A program made the position numbers and the translations under genes. Of a DNA stretch of 64,000 nucleotides, positions 43,594 to 51,719 are shown piece after piece. The DNA comes from CAYFFO01 sp964342485 (GTDB lineage Bacteria > Chloroflexota > Dehalococcoidia > Lucifugimonadales > CAJWER01). Each line of letters starts with the position of its first letter. The stretch's first letter is position 1. The notes below the pieces were generated by a model. That model saw only the letters and a program-made list of their open reading frames with translations, had not been told where the DNA came from and ran no database searches. Where the stretch lies: positions 1 through 64,000 of the forward strand of contig CAYFFO010000006.1 of NCBI GenBank assembly GCA_964342485.1, written 5' to 3'.

Positions 43594-44727
43594 TTATATT
43601 TTTAGTTCACGTATTTTAGTTGACGATATATCATTTCTAAATTGTGCCTCAGGGATAGAGGTTATCATTGAGGAGAATTCTTGTGGGATATTTATATCGT
43701 GTAGTGATATGAATTCATTTGAATTTGTTCTACCTGCAACCAAAAAACTACATTCCAATGTCTTTATTTCTCTTATTGCTCTATACATTTTTATCTTGTC
43801 ATTATCGTAATATTTGGGATCAAACAATCTGGTAGCTGTATCTGAACCTATAACGAAGGTTGCACCTGGATTTATATTAGCTTTCTCTAGAAATGTAGAA
43901 GATTTTGTAAGAAAGACGTCACCGATTCCTCTGAATTGTTCAATACGTTGAATGATTTCGGTTTTTGAAAGGAATGGTTTGTCTACATTTGTAATTGATA
44001 TTTCAAATATTAAATCAACTCCAAGAATTTTGGATGCTATTTGTGCTAGTTCAAGATGACCTTTGTGTAGTGGGTTGAATGACCCTGGTAGTACAGCTAT
44101 ATTTGTAGGCTTATTTGTACATACAGATCCATCTTTATTAATGAGAAGGTGTTTAAATGTACCATTAAGTATTTTATCTATATCGTCATGAGAATGATTA
44201 CTTATCATTATTTTTTCAGTATCAGCTAAATCAAAATTTGGTTCGAATTCAATTTTACATGAGAAAGCTAGGGCCATAATAGTTAAATAACTAACTATTC
44301 TGTCTTCATTTACACGATCTCTTATTCCTTTCAACAAAGTTAAATCCCATACCTTTGTTGATTTGTTTGTTGAAGCAGCTACAAAGCATCGATGTTTTCC
44401 TCTTTTAGGCCTATCAGTTTTAATGGTTGCTGTTACTCCAATTCCTACTACTGGCTGATTTCCAGCTATTTGTTGGGCCCTTAGCAAAGAGCGATTAGCT
44501 AATTTTATAGCAACTTTTTCAGACACCATCTTATTTTGAGGTTCACCCAAATAATCGTTCAGTGATTTGGTTGAATAAGGGACATTGATTTCCAGTATTG
44601 TTTTAGAAGCACCAGGCTCAGTTAGTATCCATGTTAATGCTTGTGAACCGGCGCCAGCTATAGTTATAACAGCTTGGTAAGGAGAATCATGAATATTTTG
44701 TATGATTTGTCTTATTTCGTGAGTCAT
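43594..44727 (-). CDS. Fusion of PncC/CinA-like NMN amidohydrolase domain and nicotinate-nucleotide adenylyltransferase-like domain
   Basis: The 377-residue protein has two parts. Residues about 1-165 are CinA-C/PncC-like (ITIAGAGSQALTWILTEPGASKTILEINVPYS, then VGIGVTATIKTDRPKRGKHRC), a variant form of the family that hydrolyses NMN to nicotinate mononucleotide. Residues about 208-377 are a nucleotidyltransferase with the GSFNPLHKGH motif (HxGH at 221-224) and the final ISSTKIR (367-373), as in NadD/NMNAT. Together they could turn NMN into NaAD. That both halves are active is inference. First gene of the ubiD-ubiA-ubiX operon. Confidence 0.82.
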   Translation of the reverse strand: MTHEIRQIIQNIHDSPYQAVITIAGAGSQALTWILTEPGASKTILEINVPYSTKSLNDYLGEPQNKMVSEKVAIKLANRSLLRAQQIAGNQPVVGIGVTATIKTDRPKRGKHRCFVAASTNKSTKVWDLTLLKGIRDRVNEDRIVSYLTIMALAFSCKIEFEPNFDLADTEKIMISNHSHDDIDKILNGTFKHLLINKDGSVCTNKPTNIAVLPGSFNPLHKGHLELAQIASKILGVDLIFEISITNVDKPFLSKTEIIQRIEQFRGIGDVFLTKSSTFLEKANINPGATFVIGSDTATRLFDPKYYDNDKIKMYRAIREIKTLECSFLVAGRTNSNEFISLHDINIPQEFSSMITSIPEAQFRNDISSTKIRELKI

Positions 44728-44830
44728 TTTATTTTTTTATTATCTAGTGTCCCGGGTGAATCAGGCAAGTTTCCCATTCTTAGATAAGGTTGATTAAGTT
44801 TTTCCAAGGACTTATCAGCTTAATAAAAAT

Positions 44831-44892
44831 CCCTCACGTATTATTATCTTAATTAAGAATAATCCGAGTGCGAATCTAGTTGCATGTGAGGG
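44831..44892 (+). ncRNA. Candidate structured RNA element between the pncC-nadD/ubi operon and trkH
   Basis: CCCTCACGT (44831-44839) pairs with ATGTGAGGG (44884-44892) in a nine-base stem. It encloses a hairpin with ATTATT..CTT/AAG..AATAAT arms (44840-44863) and a short GCGA/TTGC stem (44870-44883). Three stems meeting in one junction are more than expected by chance in AT-rich spacer, but I match no known family. Strand is uncertain because the stems also pair on the reverse strand; + is chosen because it points towards trkH. Confidence 0.3.
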
Positions 44893-44932
44893 TTCTTTGC
44901 TACTTAATTAGACACGAACTATATTACCAACT

Positions 44933-45011
44933 TTGATAACTTTTAATTGTATTTGTAAACTATCAGTGATCAACTAAGATATACCCGTTGGAATGGGTTT
45001 GAGCTATCTTA
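44933..45011 (+). promoter_or_regulatory. Candidate trkH promoter and hairpin leader
   Basis: TTGATA (44933-44938) and TAAACT (44956-44961) are 17 bases apart and could start a transcript near 44968. Downstream, TAAGATA (44975-44981) pairs with TATCTTA (45005-45011) around an inner ACCC/GGGT stem (44983-44986/44995-44998) and an eight-base loop. This hairpin would be at the 5' end of the trkH message. I checked for c-di-AMP (ydaO) riboswitch consensus blocks and did not find a convincing set. Confidence 0.32.
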
Positions 45012-45093
45012 AAAGCAGGATAATAAGTGGTATACAATGATGATGAGATATGTCAAAAAGATGCAGGCTTTTAACAATTGAGGTCTATAATTT

Positions 45094-46572
45094 ATGAGGC
45101 CTAAAGATAGAAAATCCACAGATTCTAAGGAAAATGAATTACAAGGTGGCTATTGGGAATCTAGGCCGGGCGATAAGGTAATTAGGCATCCCAGAGAAAG
45201 ACAAATAAGCCCTATACAGTTTACTATTGAATCTGCTAAATCAATTCCTTTCCTTCTGCAATATCCATTTCTAGTTGCTTATTGTTTTATAGTGATTATT
45301 GTAATTTGTTCAACCCTATTGACCTTGCCTATGATGAATTCCACCGGGAATACCACGCCATATATAGATGCTTTTTTTACAACTATATCTGCTTTAACTG
45401 TTACTGGTTTGACAATTAACAATTCAGCCGTGGATTGGACTGCTGCTGGACAAGCAGTAATACTTTGCATGATCTTTGTTGGTGGACTGGCTTATATGTT
45501 AACGGTGATCTTGTGGGTGATAATGATTCGCAATAGATCGCAAATTTCTAATAAACAATCGTCACTAGGAATAGTTAATACAAGCCACTGGAAAAATTTG
45601 GCAAGGTTAGCAGTAAAAATCGGGCTATTTGCGATAGGAATACAAGTAATAGGGCTTGTATTATTGTTAATTAAATTTTGGTTTGTATTTTCTCCGGGTG
45701 AGGCAATTTTTCAGGCAATGTTTCAATCTATATCATCATTTAATAATTCAGGGTTTGTAATTTTGAACGAGACACAAAGTTTGGCAAGTTATAAGGCAGA
45801 TGATTTTTTTTTAGGTGTGACAGCTTTACTTATCTTATCGGGTTCAATTAGTTACTGGGTGATATTCGATATATTAAGACGTAAACGATTCTTGACACTA
45901 ACTCTAAATACAAAATTGGTTTTAATTGGGAGTGGAGCACTTATATTATTGGGTGCATTTGCGTTTCTGACATTTGAGTACAATAACCCGGTATTTTTTG
46001 ACCAGTTGACATTTTGGGGTAAATTGAAGGCTTCTTTATTTGAGTCGATTAGTGGAAGAACAGCAGGATTCACGGTCGTAGACTATAGAGAAACCAGCCA
46101 TCATACTAATTTTGTATTTGTTTTCCTAATGTTAATTGGTGGTGCTTCAGCATCTGTTGCTGGAGGGTTGAAGATCAACACTCTAATGATAGTTATAGTT
46201 GGTAGCTTCTTTATATTAAGAGGTGGGAGAAGAGCAGGTATATTTGGTAGGCAAATAACTTATAGACAGGTGAATGGTGCTATTATTCTAGTTTTTATGG
46301 TTTTAGGGACAATTTTCTTTACAACCTTTATGTTAATGCTAACGGATCCACGGTTTTTGTTTAAGGATCTTCTTTTTGAATCTGCTTCGGCACTAGGTAC
46401 AGCTGGTTTAAGTACGGGTATAACTTCTGAATTATCTGTAAGTGGAAAAATCATTATTGTTTTTAATATGTTGTTTGGTAGGTTGGGATTACTCCTAATG
46501 GCTATGTTTCTAATGAAAAGGCATGAAACTAATAATTATCGGTATGCAGAAGAACGAATTATATTGGGGTAA
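45094..46572 (+). CDS. trkH: TrkH/KtrB-type potassium uptake channel subunit
   Basis: A 492-residue integral membrane protein with a polar N-terminus of about 55 residues, followed by the M1-P-M2 repeats of the Trk/Ktr/HKT family. Selectivity-filter regions are visible as SALTVTGLT, SISSFNNSGF, SISGRTAGFTVVD and SALGTAGLSTG. The four central glycines fit K+ (or Na+/K+) uptake. The following genes code for its likely cytosolic RCK regulators. Length is in the KtrB/TrkH range. Confidence 0.9.
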   Translation: MRPKDRKSTDSKENELQGGYWESRPGDKVIRHPRERQISPIQFTIESAKSIPFLLQYPFLVAYCFIVIIVICSTLLTLPMMNSTGNTTPYIDAFFTTISALTVTGLTINNSAVDWTAAGQAVILCMIFVGGLAYMLTVILWVIMIRNRSQISNKQSSLGIVNTSHWKNLARLAVKIGLFAIGIQVIGLVLLLIKFWFVFSPGEAIFQAMFQSISSFNNSGFVILNETQSLASYKADDFFLGVTALLILSGSISYWVIFDILRRKRFLTLTLNTKLVLIGSGALILLGAFAFLTFEYNNPVFFDQLTFWGKLKASLFESISGRTAGFTVVDYRETSHHTNFVFVFLMLIGGASASVAGGLKINTLMIVIVGSFFILRGGRRAGIFGRQITYRQVNGAIILVFMVLGTIFFTTFMLMLTDPRFLFKDLLFESASALGTAGLSTGITSELSVSGKIIIVFNMLFGRLGLLLMAMFLMKRHETNNYRYAEERIILG

Positions 46573-46682
46573 TCGTTTTTTATTAAATAAATTTGTACTG
46601 GTAAATTTGCTATAAATGCACTTAAGATATTTAGCCAATTTAGTGGCTACTAGCATTTCTCTTATGTATAATCAACTCTTAT

Positions 46683-47342
46683 ATGGCTAAGAAACAGGTT
46701 GTGGTTATAGGTTTAGGTAGGTTTGGTTCGGGCGTAGCCCGTTCTCTATATAACCTTGGACATGATGTTTTAGCGATTGATTCTAATGACGATCGCGTAC
46801 AAAATATGATGGGTAGTGTCACATATCCTGTAGCTGGAAATGCTACCAATGATACAGTGTTGAGAGAGTTGGGTGTTACAGATTATGATGCTGCTGTGGT
46901 AGCGATTGGATCAGATATACCATCAAGTATCATGGCATGTGTGTTACTTAAAACTATGGGTATTGGATACTTGGTAGCACGGGCCAATAATGAACTACAC
47001 GGGATTACATTAGAACGAATAGGTGTGGATAAAGTCATACATCCTGAATCAGAAGGTGGTGGAAGGCTTGCACATAATTTGTTTAATCCAAATCTTCAAG
47101 AATATTTGGAAATGGGTCCTAATTTCGGCATAAGCAGGATGAGAGTGCCAGATACATTTATAGATAAAACACTTAAAGAGCTAGGTTTTTCTAGCCCTAG
47201 AGACAAATATGGGTTAGTCGTTTTGGCAATAAGACGAGGACGGGACATAACATTGAACCCGGATGTGGAAGATAGGATTAAAGCAAACGATATATTGATA
47301 CTTGCTGGTAAGGATGATCGTCTTGAGAGCTTGCCATATTAA
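46683..47342 (+). CDS. trkA: TrkA/KtrA-type RCK regulator of potassium uptake (complete)
   Basis: A 219-residue protein with an N-terminal Rossmann RCK domain, whose loop VVVIGLGRFGSGVARSL keeps GxGxxG and the Asp in VLAIDSNDDRV, and a C-terminal RCK_C domain (about residues 135-219, TFIDKTLKELGF...ANDILILAGKDDRLE). It is the only one of the three RCK proteins here with an intact nucleotide loop, so it is the best candidate for the TrkH gating ring. Confidence 0.9.
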   Translation: MAKKQVVVIGLGRFGSGVARSLYNLGHDVLAIDSNDDRVQNMMGSVTYPVAGNATNDTVLRELGVTDYDAAVVAIGSDIPSSIMACVLLKTMGIGYLVARANNELHGITLERIGVDKVIHPESEGGGRLAHNLFNPNLQEYLEMGPNFGISRMRVPDTFIDKTLKELGFSSPRDKYGLVVLAIRRGRDITLNPDVEDRIKANDILILAGKDDRLESLPY

Positions 47343-47365
47343 ACATTGTTGTAGGTTGATTTTTA

Positions 47366-47812
47366 TTGATACAGCGTAAGCCAAATCAAGGGGCTTTGGA
47401 TTCGGTTTTAGCGTGGGTCAGTGGTGATTCTTCTGACAACGATGTAGTTAGACTAGCCTGTGATTTACTGATCCCTCGTAAGGGTGATTTATATATTGTG
47501 TACGTGATTGAGGTTCACCGTTCTATGCATCTGGATTCGGAAATTGAAACGGCTACTTTAGAAGGGGAGCGTATTCTAACGAAAGTGGAAGAAATAGCAA
47601 TCCCATATAAATGTAATGTTCATGCTGAAATGTTGCAATCTAGAACTTCTGGTATTGCAATAGTTCAAGAAGCGGCTGAAAAAAACGTTGGAGCTGTAGT
47701 CATAGGTTCAGACTATAATAAGGATTATGGATTATTTTCTCTCGGGAAAACTATCCCATTCATACTTAAGAATGCCCCTTGTAAAGTTATACTTTGGAGA
47801 AATGAAAAATGA
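47366..47812 (+). CDS. Universal stress protein (UspA family)
   Basis: The 148-residue UspA fold has SVLAWVSGDSSDNDVVRLACDLL at the N-terminus and the ATP-type C-terminal motif GAVVIGSDYNKDYGLFSLGKTIPFILKNAPCKVILW. The G-2x-G-9x-G-S/T pattern is only partly kept, so ATP binding is uncertain. The TTG at 47366 follows a GTAGGT site. Its place between two RCK genes suggests a role in potassium or osmotic response, although that is inference. Confidence 0.83.
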   Translation: MIQRKPNQGALDSVLAWVSGDSSDNDVVRLACDLLIPRKGDLYIVYVIEVHRSMHLDSEIETATLEGERILTKVEEIAIPYKCNVHAEMLQSRTSGIAIVQEAAEKNVGAVVIGSDYNKDYGLFSLGKTIPFILKNAPCKVILWRNEK

Positions 47813-47857
47813 AATCGTATAAATTTTGAATAATATTTTGACTTTCTATTAATTGTA

Positions 47858-48304
47858 ATGATGACTAAATCGGCAGAAACAAATGATGTGAGATATAGAA
47901 AGGTTGGAATTTTTGGATGTACTGCCCTGGCTACATCCATCGTGGTACCTTTGGTTAAAAAAGGTTTTGTCGTAAATATGATTGATGAAGACCTTAGGCA
48001 ATTTGATAAGATACCAGAAGAAGATATACAGACAGGACGTATCTTACCAATCGTGGGTGATGGTACAAAAATACGAGACCTTATGAAATTGTTTGCAGAT
48101 GGCTGTGAAGTATTTTTAGCCCTAACTGACTCGGATACTAAGAATATACTCTCGTGTGAGATAGTAAAGCATAATTTTGGTTCAGAAAAATTAGTAGCTA
48201 GGATAGAAGATTCAGTTCTAAATAGGGTATATAAAGATATTGGATTGATTACTGTAAGTGGAACTAACGTGTTGTCAGATTTGATACTTGATGAAATAGC
48301 TTAG
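47858..48304 (+). CDS. TrkA-N-only RCK protein with altered nucleotide loop
   Basis: This 148-residue protein has a single Rossmann-like RCK domain (VGIFGCTALATSIVVPLVKKGFVVNMIDEDLRQFD, ILPIVGDGTKIRDLMKL, ALTDSDTKNILSCEI). No RCK_C domain follows. The usual GxGxxG loop is G-C-T-A-L-A here, which could weaken NAD(H)/ATP binding. It overlaps nothing and is followed by another RCK gene after nine bases, so the two may work as a pair. Confidence 0.82.
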   Translation: MMTKSAETNDVRYRKVGIFGCTALATSIVVPLVKKGFVVNMIDEDLRQFDKIPEEDIQTGRILPIVGDGTKIRDLMKLFADGCEVFLALTDSDTKNILSCEIVKHNFGSEKLVARIEDSVLNRVYKDIGLITVSGTNVLSDLILDEIA

Positions 48305-48313
48305 AGAATTAAG

Positions 48314-48985
48314 ATGCATATAGTTATTGTTGGAGCAAGTTCAATTGTATTGTCACTAGGCAAAGCTTTCATTTCTGCAGGCCATGAAGTTTGTGTGGTT
48401 GATAATGATGTAAATAGGTGTGAAGAAATAGAAGAGATTCTAGGAAGTATTACAGTAACAGGAAATCCTATTGACCATCTAGTCTTGGATAAAGCTGGTG
48501 CAAGTAGGGCTGATATCTTAATTTGTGCTACAAATAGAGATGATATCAACTTGGTAACAGGTAGGCTAGCCAGGTATCATTTTGGGATAGTTAAGATTAT
48601 ATCTTTGGTACGTGACCCAGAACTATACAATATATTTTCCCAAGCTGGTTTTGATGCAGTAATTGATGTTACAGAACTTTTGTCGTTAAGTTTTCAACAA
48701 GCAGTCTCCTCCAGTGCTATTTTTAACTATATGCCGGTTTCTGGACTTGTAGGTCGTCGGCTTATCGAGTTTAAAATCCCAACCCGATCTTCAGTTGCAG
48801 GGAAGACTATTGGAGAATTACTGTTGCCTGAAGGGTCAATGGTTATTTTGATTATATCTAGATATGGGATTGCTTCTATTCCTAGCAACCAAACAGAAAT
48901 CGTGTCTGGGGATGAATTATTGGCAATTGTGACCCCAGAAGGCGAGGATATTCTTGATGAATTATTGTCCAAGTTAGACGTTTGA
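48314..48985 (+). CDS. TrkA-family RCK protein, altered nucleotide loop
   Basis: A 223-residue protein with RCK_N (HIVIVGASSIVLSLGKAFISAGHEVCVVDND, ILICATNRDDINLVTGRLAR) and RCK_C domains (about 140-223). The loop reads GASSIV rather than GxGxxG. It begins nine bases after the TrkA-N-only gene. The two together resemble the paired CeoB/CeoC-like RCK proteins of other bacteria, perhaps as an unequal regulatory heteromer, which is inference. Confidence 0.84.
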   Translation: MHIVIVGASSIVLSLGKAFISAGHEVCVVDNDVNRCEEIEEILGSITVTGNPIDHLVLDKAGASRADILICATNRDDINLVTGRLARYHFGIVKIISLVRDPELYNIFSQAGFDAVIDVTELLSLSFQQAVSSSAIFNYMPVSGLVGRRLIEFKIPTRSSVAGKTIGELLLPEGSMVILIISRYGIASIPSNQTEIVSGDELLAIVTPEGEDILDELLSKLDV

Positions 48986-49004
48986 AATAAGGGATAAATT
49001 ACTG

Positions 49005-49847
49005 ATGGATCAAAAACTCATAGCTTACCTTGGCCCAACTGGTACTAATACTGAACAAGCTTGTTTGTTGTACGATGAAACAGCTAAATTAATACCATGC
49101 TTGTCAATACCAGAGGTTTTTGGAAAAGTAAATGCAGGAGACGCCCATAAAGGCATTGTCCCTATTGAAAATAGTGTTGCCGGATCAGTAAGTTTAACCT
49201 TGGATCTTCTTATACATGAATCCCAGTTATATATACGGAATGAGGTGGTATTACCGATAACTCATTCTCTTATAGTGTCAGAACCTGTTGACTTAAGTGA
49301 AATAAAGTTAATATATTCTCACCCTCAAGCTATAGAACAATGTCGGACATATTTGGCAAAGAATTGTCCCAATGCTCAAATAATTGCTTCAATGAGTACA
49401 TCATCAGCAGTAGGTCAGGTGATGTCGGATAGATACGGGTCTGCTGCAATTGCCACTCAAAGGGCAAGTGAATTGCATGGAGCTCTAGTATTGGTTGAAG
49501 GGATTGAAGACTACAAAAATAATATGACTAGATTCGTTGTACTAGATTCACACGATAATGTCCCTACTGGAAATGATAAAACTTCTATATGTTTTTCTTT
49601 TGATGGGGACTCGCCTGGGATATTACATTCTGTTTTGGCAGAATTTGCTAATCATCATATTAATCTGGCAAAGATTGAGTCAAGACCAACTAGAGAATCT
49701 CTAGGCAGCTATATATTTCTGGTAGATTTAGAGGGTCACAGGGTCGATACCGTTGTAAGTCAGGCGCTAGAAGCGATAGAAAAAATAGTTTCAATGCTAA
49801 AGGTTTTTGGGTCATATCCGAAACATGAATTTAAGAAAAACCAATAG
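49005..49847 (+). CDS. pheA: Prephenate dehydratase
   Basis: PheA converts prephenate to phenylpyruvate for phenylalanine synthesis. The 280-residue product has the catalytic domain (LIAYLGPTGTNTEQACL, GIVPIENSVAGSVSLTLDLL, the ASMSTSSAVG and NNMTRFVVL motifs) and a C-terminal ACT domain with the phenylalanine-binding ESRPTRESLGSYIFLVDLEGH. It has no chorismate mutase part. It follows the RCK genes by 19 bases and may be read from the same transcript without a functional link. Confidence 0.95.
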   Translation: MDQKLIAYLGPTGTNTEQACLLYDETAKLIPCLSIPEVFGKVNAGDAHKGIVPIENSVAGSVSLTLDLLIHESQLYIRNEVVLPITHSLIVSEPVDLSEIKLIYSHPQAIEQCRTYLAKNCPNAQIIASMSTSSAVGQVMSDRYGSAAIATQRASELHGALVLVEGIEDYKNNMTRFVVLDSHDNVPTGNDKTSICFSFDGDSPGILHSVLAEFANHHINLAKIESRPTRESLGSYIFLVDLEGHRVDTVVSQALEAIEKIVSMLKVFGSYPKHEFKKNQ

Positions 49848-49900
49848 GCGGGATTATTCGGAAATTTCATATTCGATGGAGGATATGGTTGGGTAATATT

Positions 49901-50260
49901 TTATAAGTTGGATTTGCCTTGTACGCCAGTGTCTTTTGGTTCATCTGGATCAGAGATTGGATCATTAGAGTTTGCAAACTTCTGACCTGGTATATCTATG
50001 GTCGGTGATAGTCTCTCTTTTAAATTTTCTACAGCAGGGTTAAGGGAATATTTGACTGATTCAATTGTTGGACCAACGTTATCACGAACTCTAGCTGCCA
50101 TGCCTTCAGCTCTTTCTCTCCAAATTTCACTCTGGTCGGCAATATCAGCTCGAGTGTCCGAACCAGATTTTGGTGCCAAAACGATCCCAACCAACGTTCC
50201 AATAATACCGCCTATAAGAAAACCTGTTACGAATGATCCACCACTGTCGTTATTTGCCAT
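49901..50260 (-). CDS. YtxH-like membrane-anchored protein
   Basis: A 119-residue protein with one N-terminal glycine-rich transmembrane segment (GGSFVTGFLIGGIIGTLVGIVLAPKSGSDTRADI) that is typical of YtxH/DUF883-type general stress proteins. A polar, partly helical tail with repeated LSP-ID and NP elements follows. Its start overlaps the end of the gene upstream on this strand by 11 bases, so the two form a small unit. Function is unknown. Confidence 0.75.
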   Translation of the reverse strand: MANNDSGGSFVTGFLIGGIIGTLVGIVLAPKSGSDTRADIADQSEIWRERAEGMAARVRDNVGPTIESVKYSLNPAVENLKERLSPTIDIPGQKFANSNDPISDPDEPKDTGVQGKSNL

Positions 50261-50546
50261 TTATGTCATCTCCTTTATTTTTCGAAGATTTTAGTCCACC
50301 GATTAATGAAATAAATTTCCATATTCCCAGAGTAAAACCAGATGCCATTGAGTTGCGCTCAACCAAAATATTAGATACCGTATCTATAACTTGTTCTAAA
50401 TTCTTAGATGTTTTGCTAAGTAAGTTTAATAAAGATCTGATTTTAATAAATATGTTAAGAAGAAAAATAGCGCTAACGATAAGCACTATTATGATTAGGA
50501 CGTCTCTGACCATTGATATTACTTCAGCTATTTCAGTCAGAGTCAA
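50250..50546 (-). CDS. Small membrane protein, DUF948-like
   Basis: A 98-residue protein with one strong transmembrane segment near the N-terminus (VLIIIVLIVSAIFLLNIFIKI, about residues 16-36) followed by an amphipathic helix (LLSKTSKNLEQVIDTVSNILVERN). Such anchored coiled-coil proteins are often beside YtxH genes in Firmicutes and Chloroflexota. The exact job is unknown. Confidence 0.68.
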   Translation of the reverse strand: MTLTEIAEVISMVRDVLIIIVLIVSAIFLLNIFIKIRSLLNLLSKTSKNLEQVIDTVSNILVERNSMASGFTLGIWKFISLIGGLKSSKNKGDDINGK

Positions 50547-50732
50547 TATTCTTAACCCGTTAACTTGATTTAGGACTTGTAGATAACATTGATAATTACC
50601 TGGAACAATCGTTTATCAAATCCCATGTTAGCATCTCTTATTGCAAGCATCAATTAGATATAAAAACCTGTAGGTTTTTTCAGCTCCTAATTCTGAATAA
50701 ATCACATTATAAGCAATAAAAATAGATTTGTT

Positions 50733-51719
50733 TTAACTATTAGGTTGTATTAATATTCGTACTGAGTCATCTTCGTTTTTTCTTTGTGTCAGAATATGGT
50801 GACCACCTTTTTCAGCCCATACTTTTACGTCGTAGGTGTTAAGGATATCTGGCATTATTACTTCAACGAATGAAGTTTTATCTATTTCCACCTGGGTTGA
50901 TAGTTCGGCTAAAATGCTGGCACAGGATTTGCCAGTTCCGTCAATAACATTCCACCCCTCTCCAGTTTCTAAACTTGAATCCTTTATATTTTCATCATGA
51001 ACTGGGATTTCTCCAGATTGGCGAAGATCAAGTTGTTGCTTGAAATCGGATACGGCTTCCCAGTGGACACCGTCATTACGATCTCCTTTTGAACATACGG
51101 CCCCTCTTACACCTACAATGTCAGGATTAACCCTGGCGAGCACATCTAGATTATCTAGCTTCAAATGTCCCGACAAGGCAGTGCTCATACCAGATTCCTT
51201 GCCAAGGTAAACCATCTCTCTCAATTCAGATTCGTCAATGAAATCAAACAAATTACGTCCATCTTTTGTCAGTGTGTCTATAAGCCATCCATCACATTCT
51301 CCGTCTTTTGCTAGATCAACCATACGCCTTGGTTCCAACCCATCGTAAAGATGGTTGTCTGCAAAAAGAGAACCTATTAATTTAGTGTCTGTACCTTGTA
51401 GGGCTCTTTTTGATGCTTGTAAAATTTCTACTGCTTGGCTGTAATCGCTTTTCATAAATCCTACCTTGACTGATGTAGCATTTAAGGCCCCCGCAGTATA
51501 AACAGCCATTGCTACTGTTCCAACTTGATTTGGCACTACACCAAGAGTAACACTTGCATGGTGCTCTGAAGGTACAGATTCTCTGACTTGTTTAACTAAA
51601 CTAGGTTCAGCTGATCCGACCAGTGCTTCTTGAAGGTTTTTAACATCCACAATATCAGCTCTGCCTTTAACAGCCTGGTGCGCTTCTGGCAGATTTTGTA
51701 CGCTTACCATTAATAACAT
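50733..51719 (-). CDS. MfnB-like (5-formylfuran-3-yl)methyl phosphate synthase (DUF556) fused to a TusA-like domain
   Basis: Residues 1 to about 230 match MfnB, which joins two glyceraldehyde-3-phosphates into a furan precursor of methanofuran. Visible are ADIVDVKN (Asp25, Lys27), SVKVGFM (Lys85), WLIDTLTKDGRNLFDFI (Asp148, Lys152) and the VGVRGAVCSKGDRNDG tail. The positions fit the catalytic residues I recall for the Methanocaldococcus enzyme. Residues about 256-328 look like a TusA sulfur-carrier domain: VIDGTGKSCASIL with Cys266, then a beta-rich VEVIMPD...VWAEKGGHHILT end. The stop of the aldolase gene abuts its ATG. Confidence 0.8.
   Translation of the reverse strand: MLLMVSVQNLPEAHQAVKGRADIVDVKNLQEALVGSAEPSLVKQVRESVPSEHHASVTLGVVPNQVGTVAMAVYTAGALNATSVKVGFMKSDYSQAVEILQASKRALQGTDTKLIGSLFADNHLYDGLEPRRMVDLAKDGECDGWLIDTLTKDGRNLFDFIDESELREMVYLGKESGMSTALSGHLKLDNLDVLARVNPDIVGVRGAVCSKGDRNDGVHWEAVSDFKQQLDLRQSGEIPVHDENIKDSSLETGEGWNVIDGTGKSCASILAELSTQVEIDKTSFVEVIMPDILNTYDVKVWAEKGGHHILTQRKNEDDSVRILIQPNS

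Noticed and set aside
44731..45093. c-di-AMP (ydaO) riboswitch before trkH
   Set aside because: A GGGTGAATC-like stretch near 44747 and CCGAGTGCGAATC near 44864 look a little like the family blocks, but the order, spacing and partner GGGGA-ACCCA block do not fit. The hairpins are reported only as unclassified.
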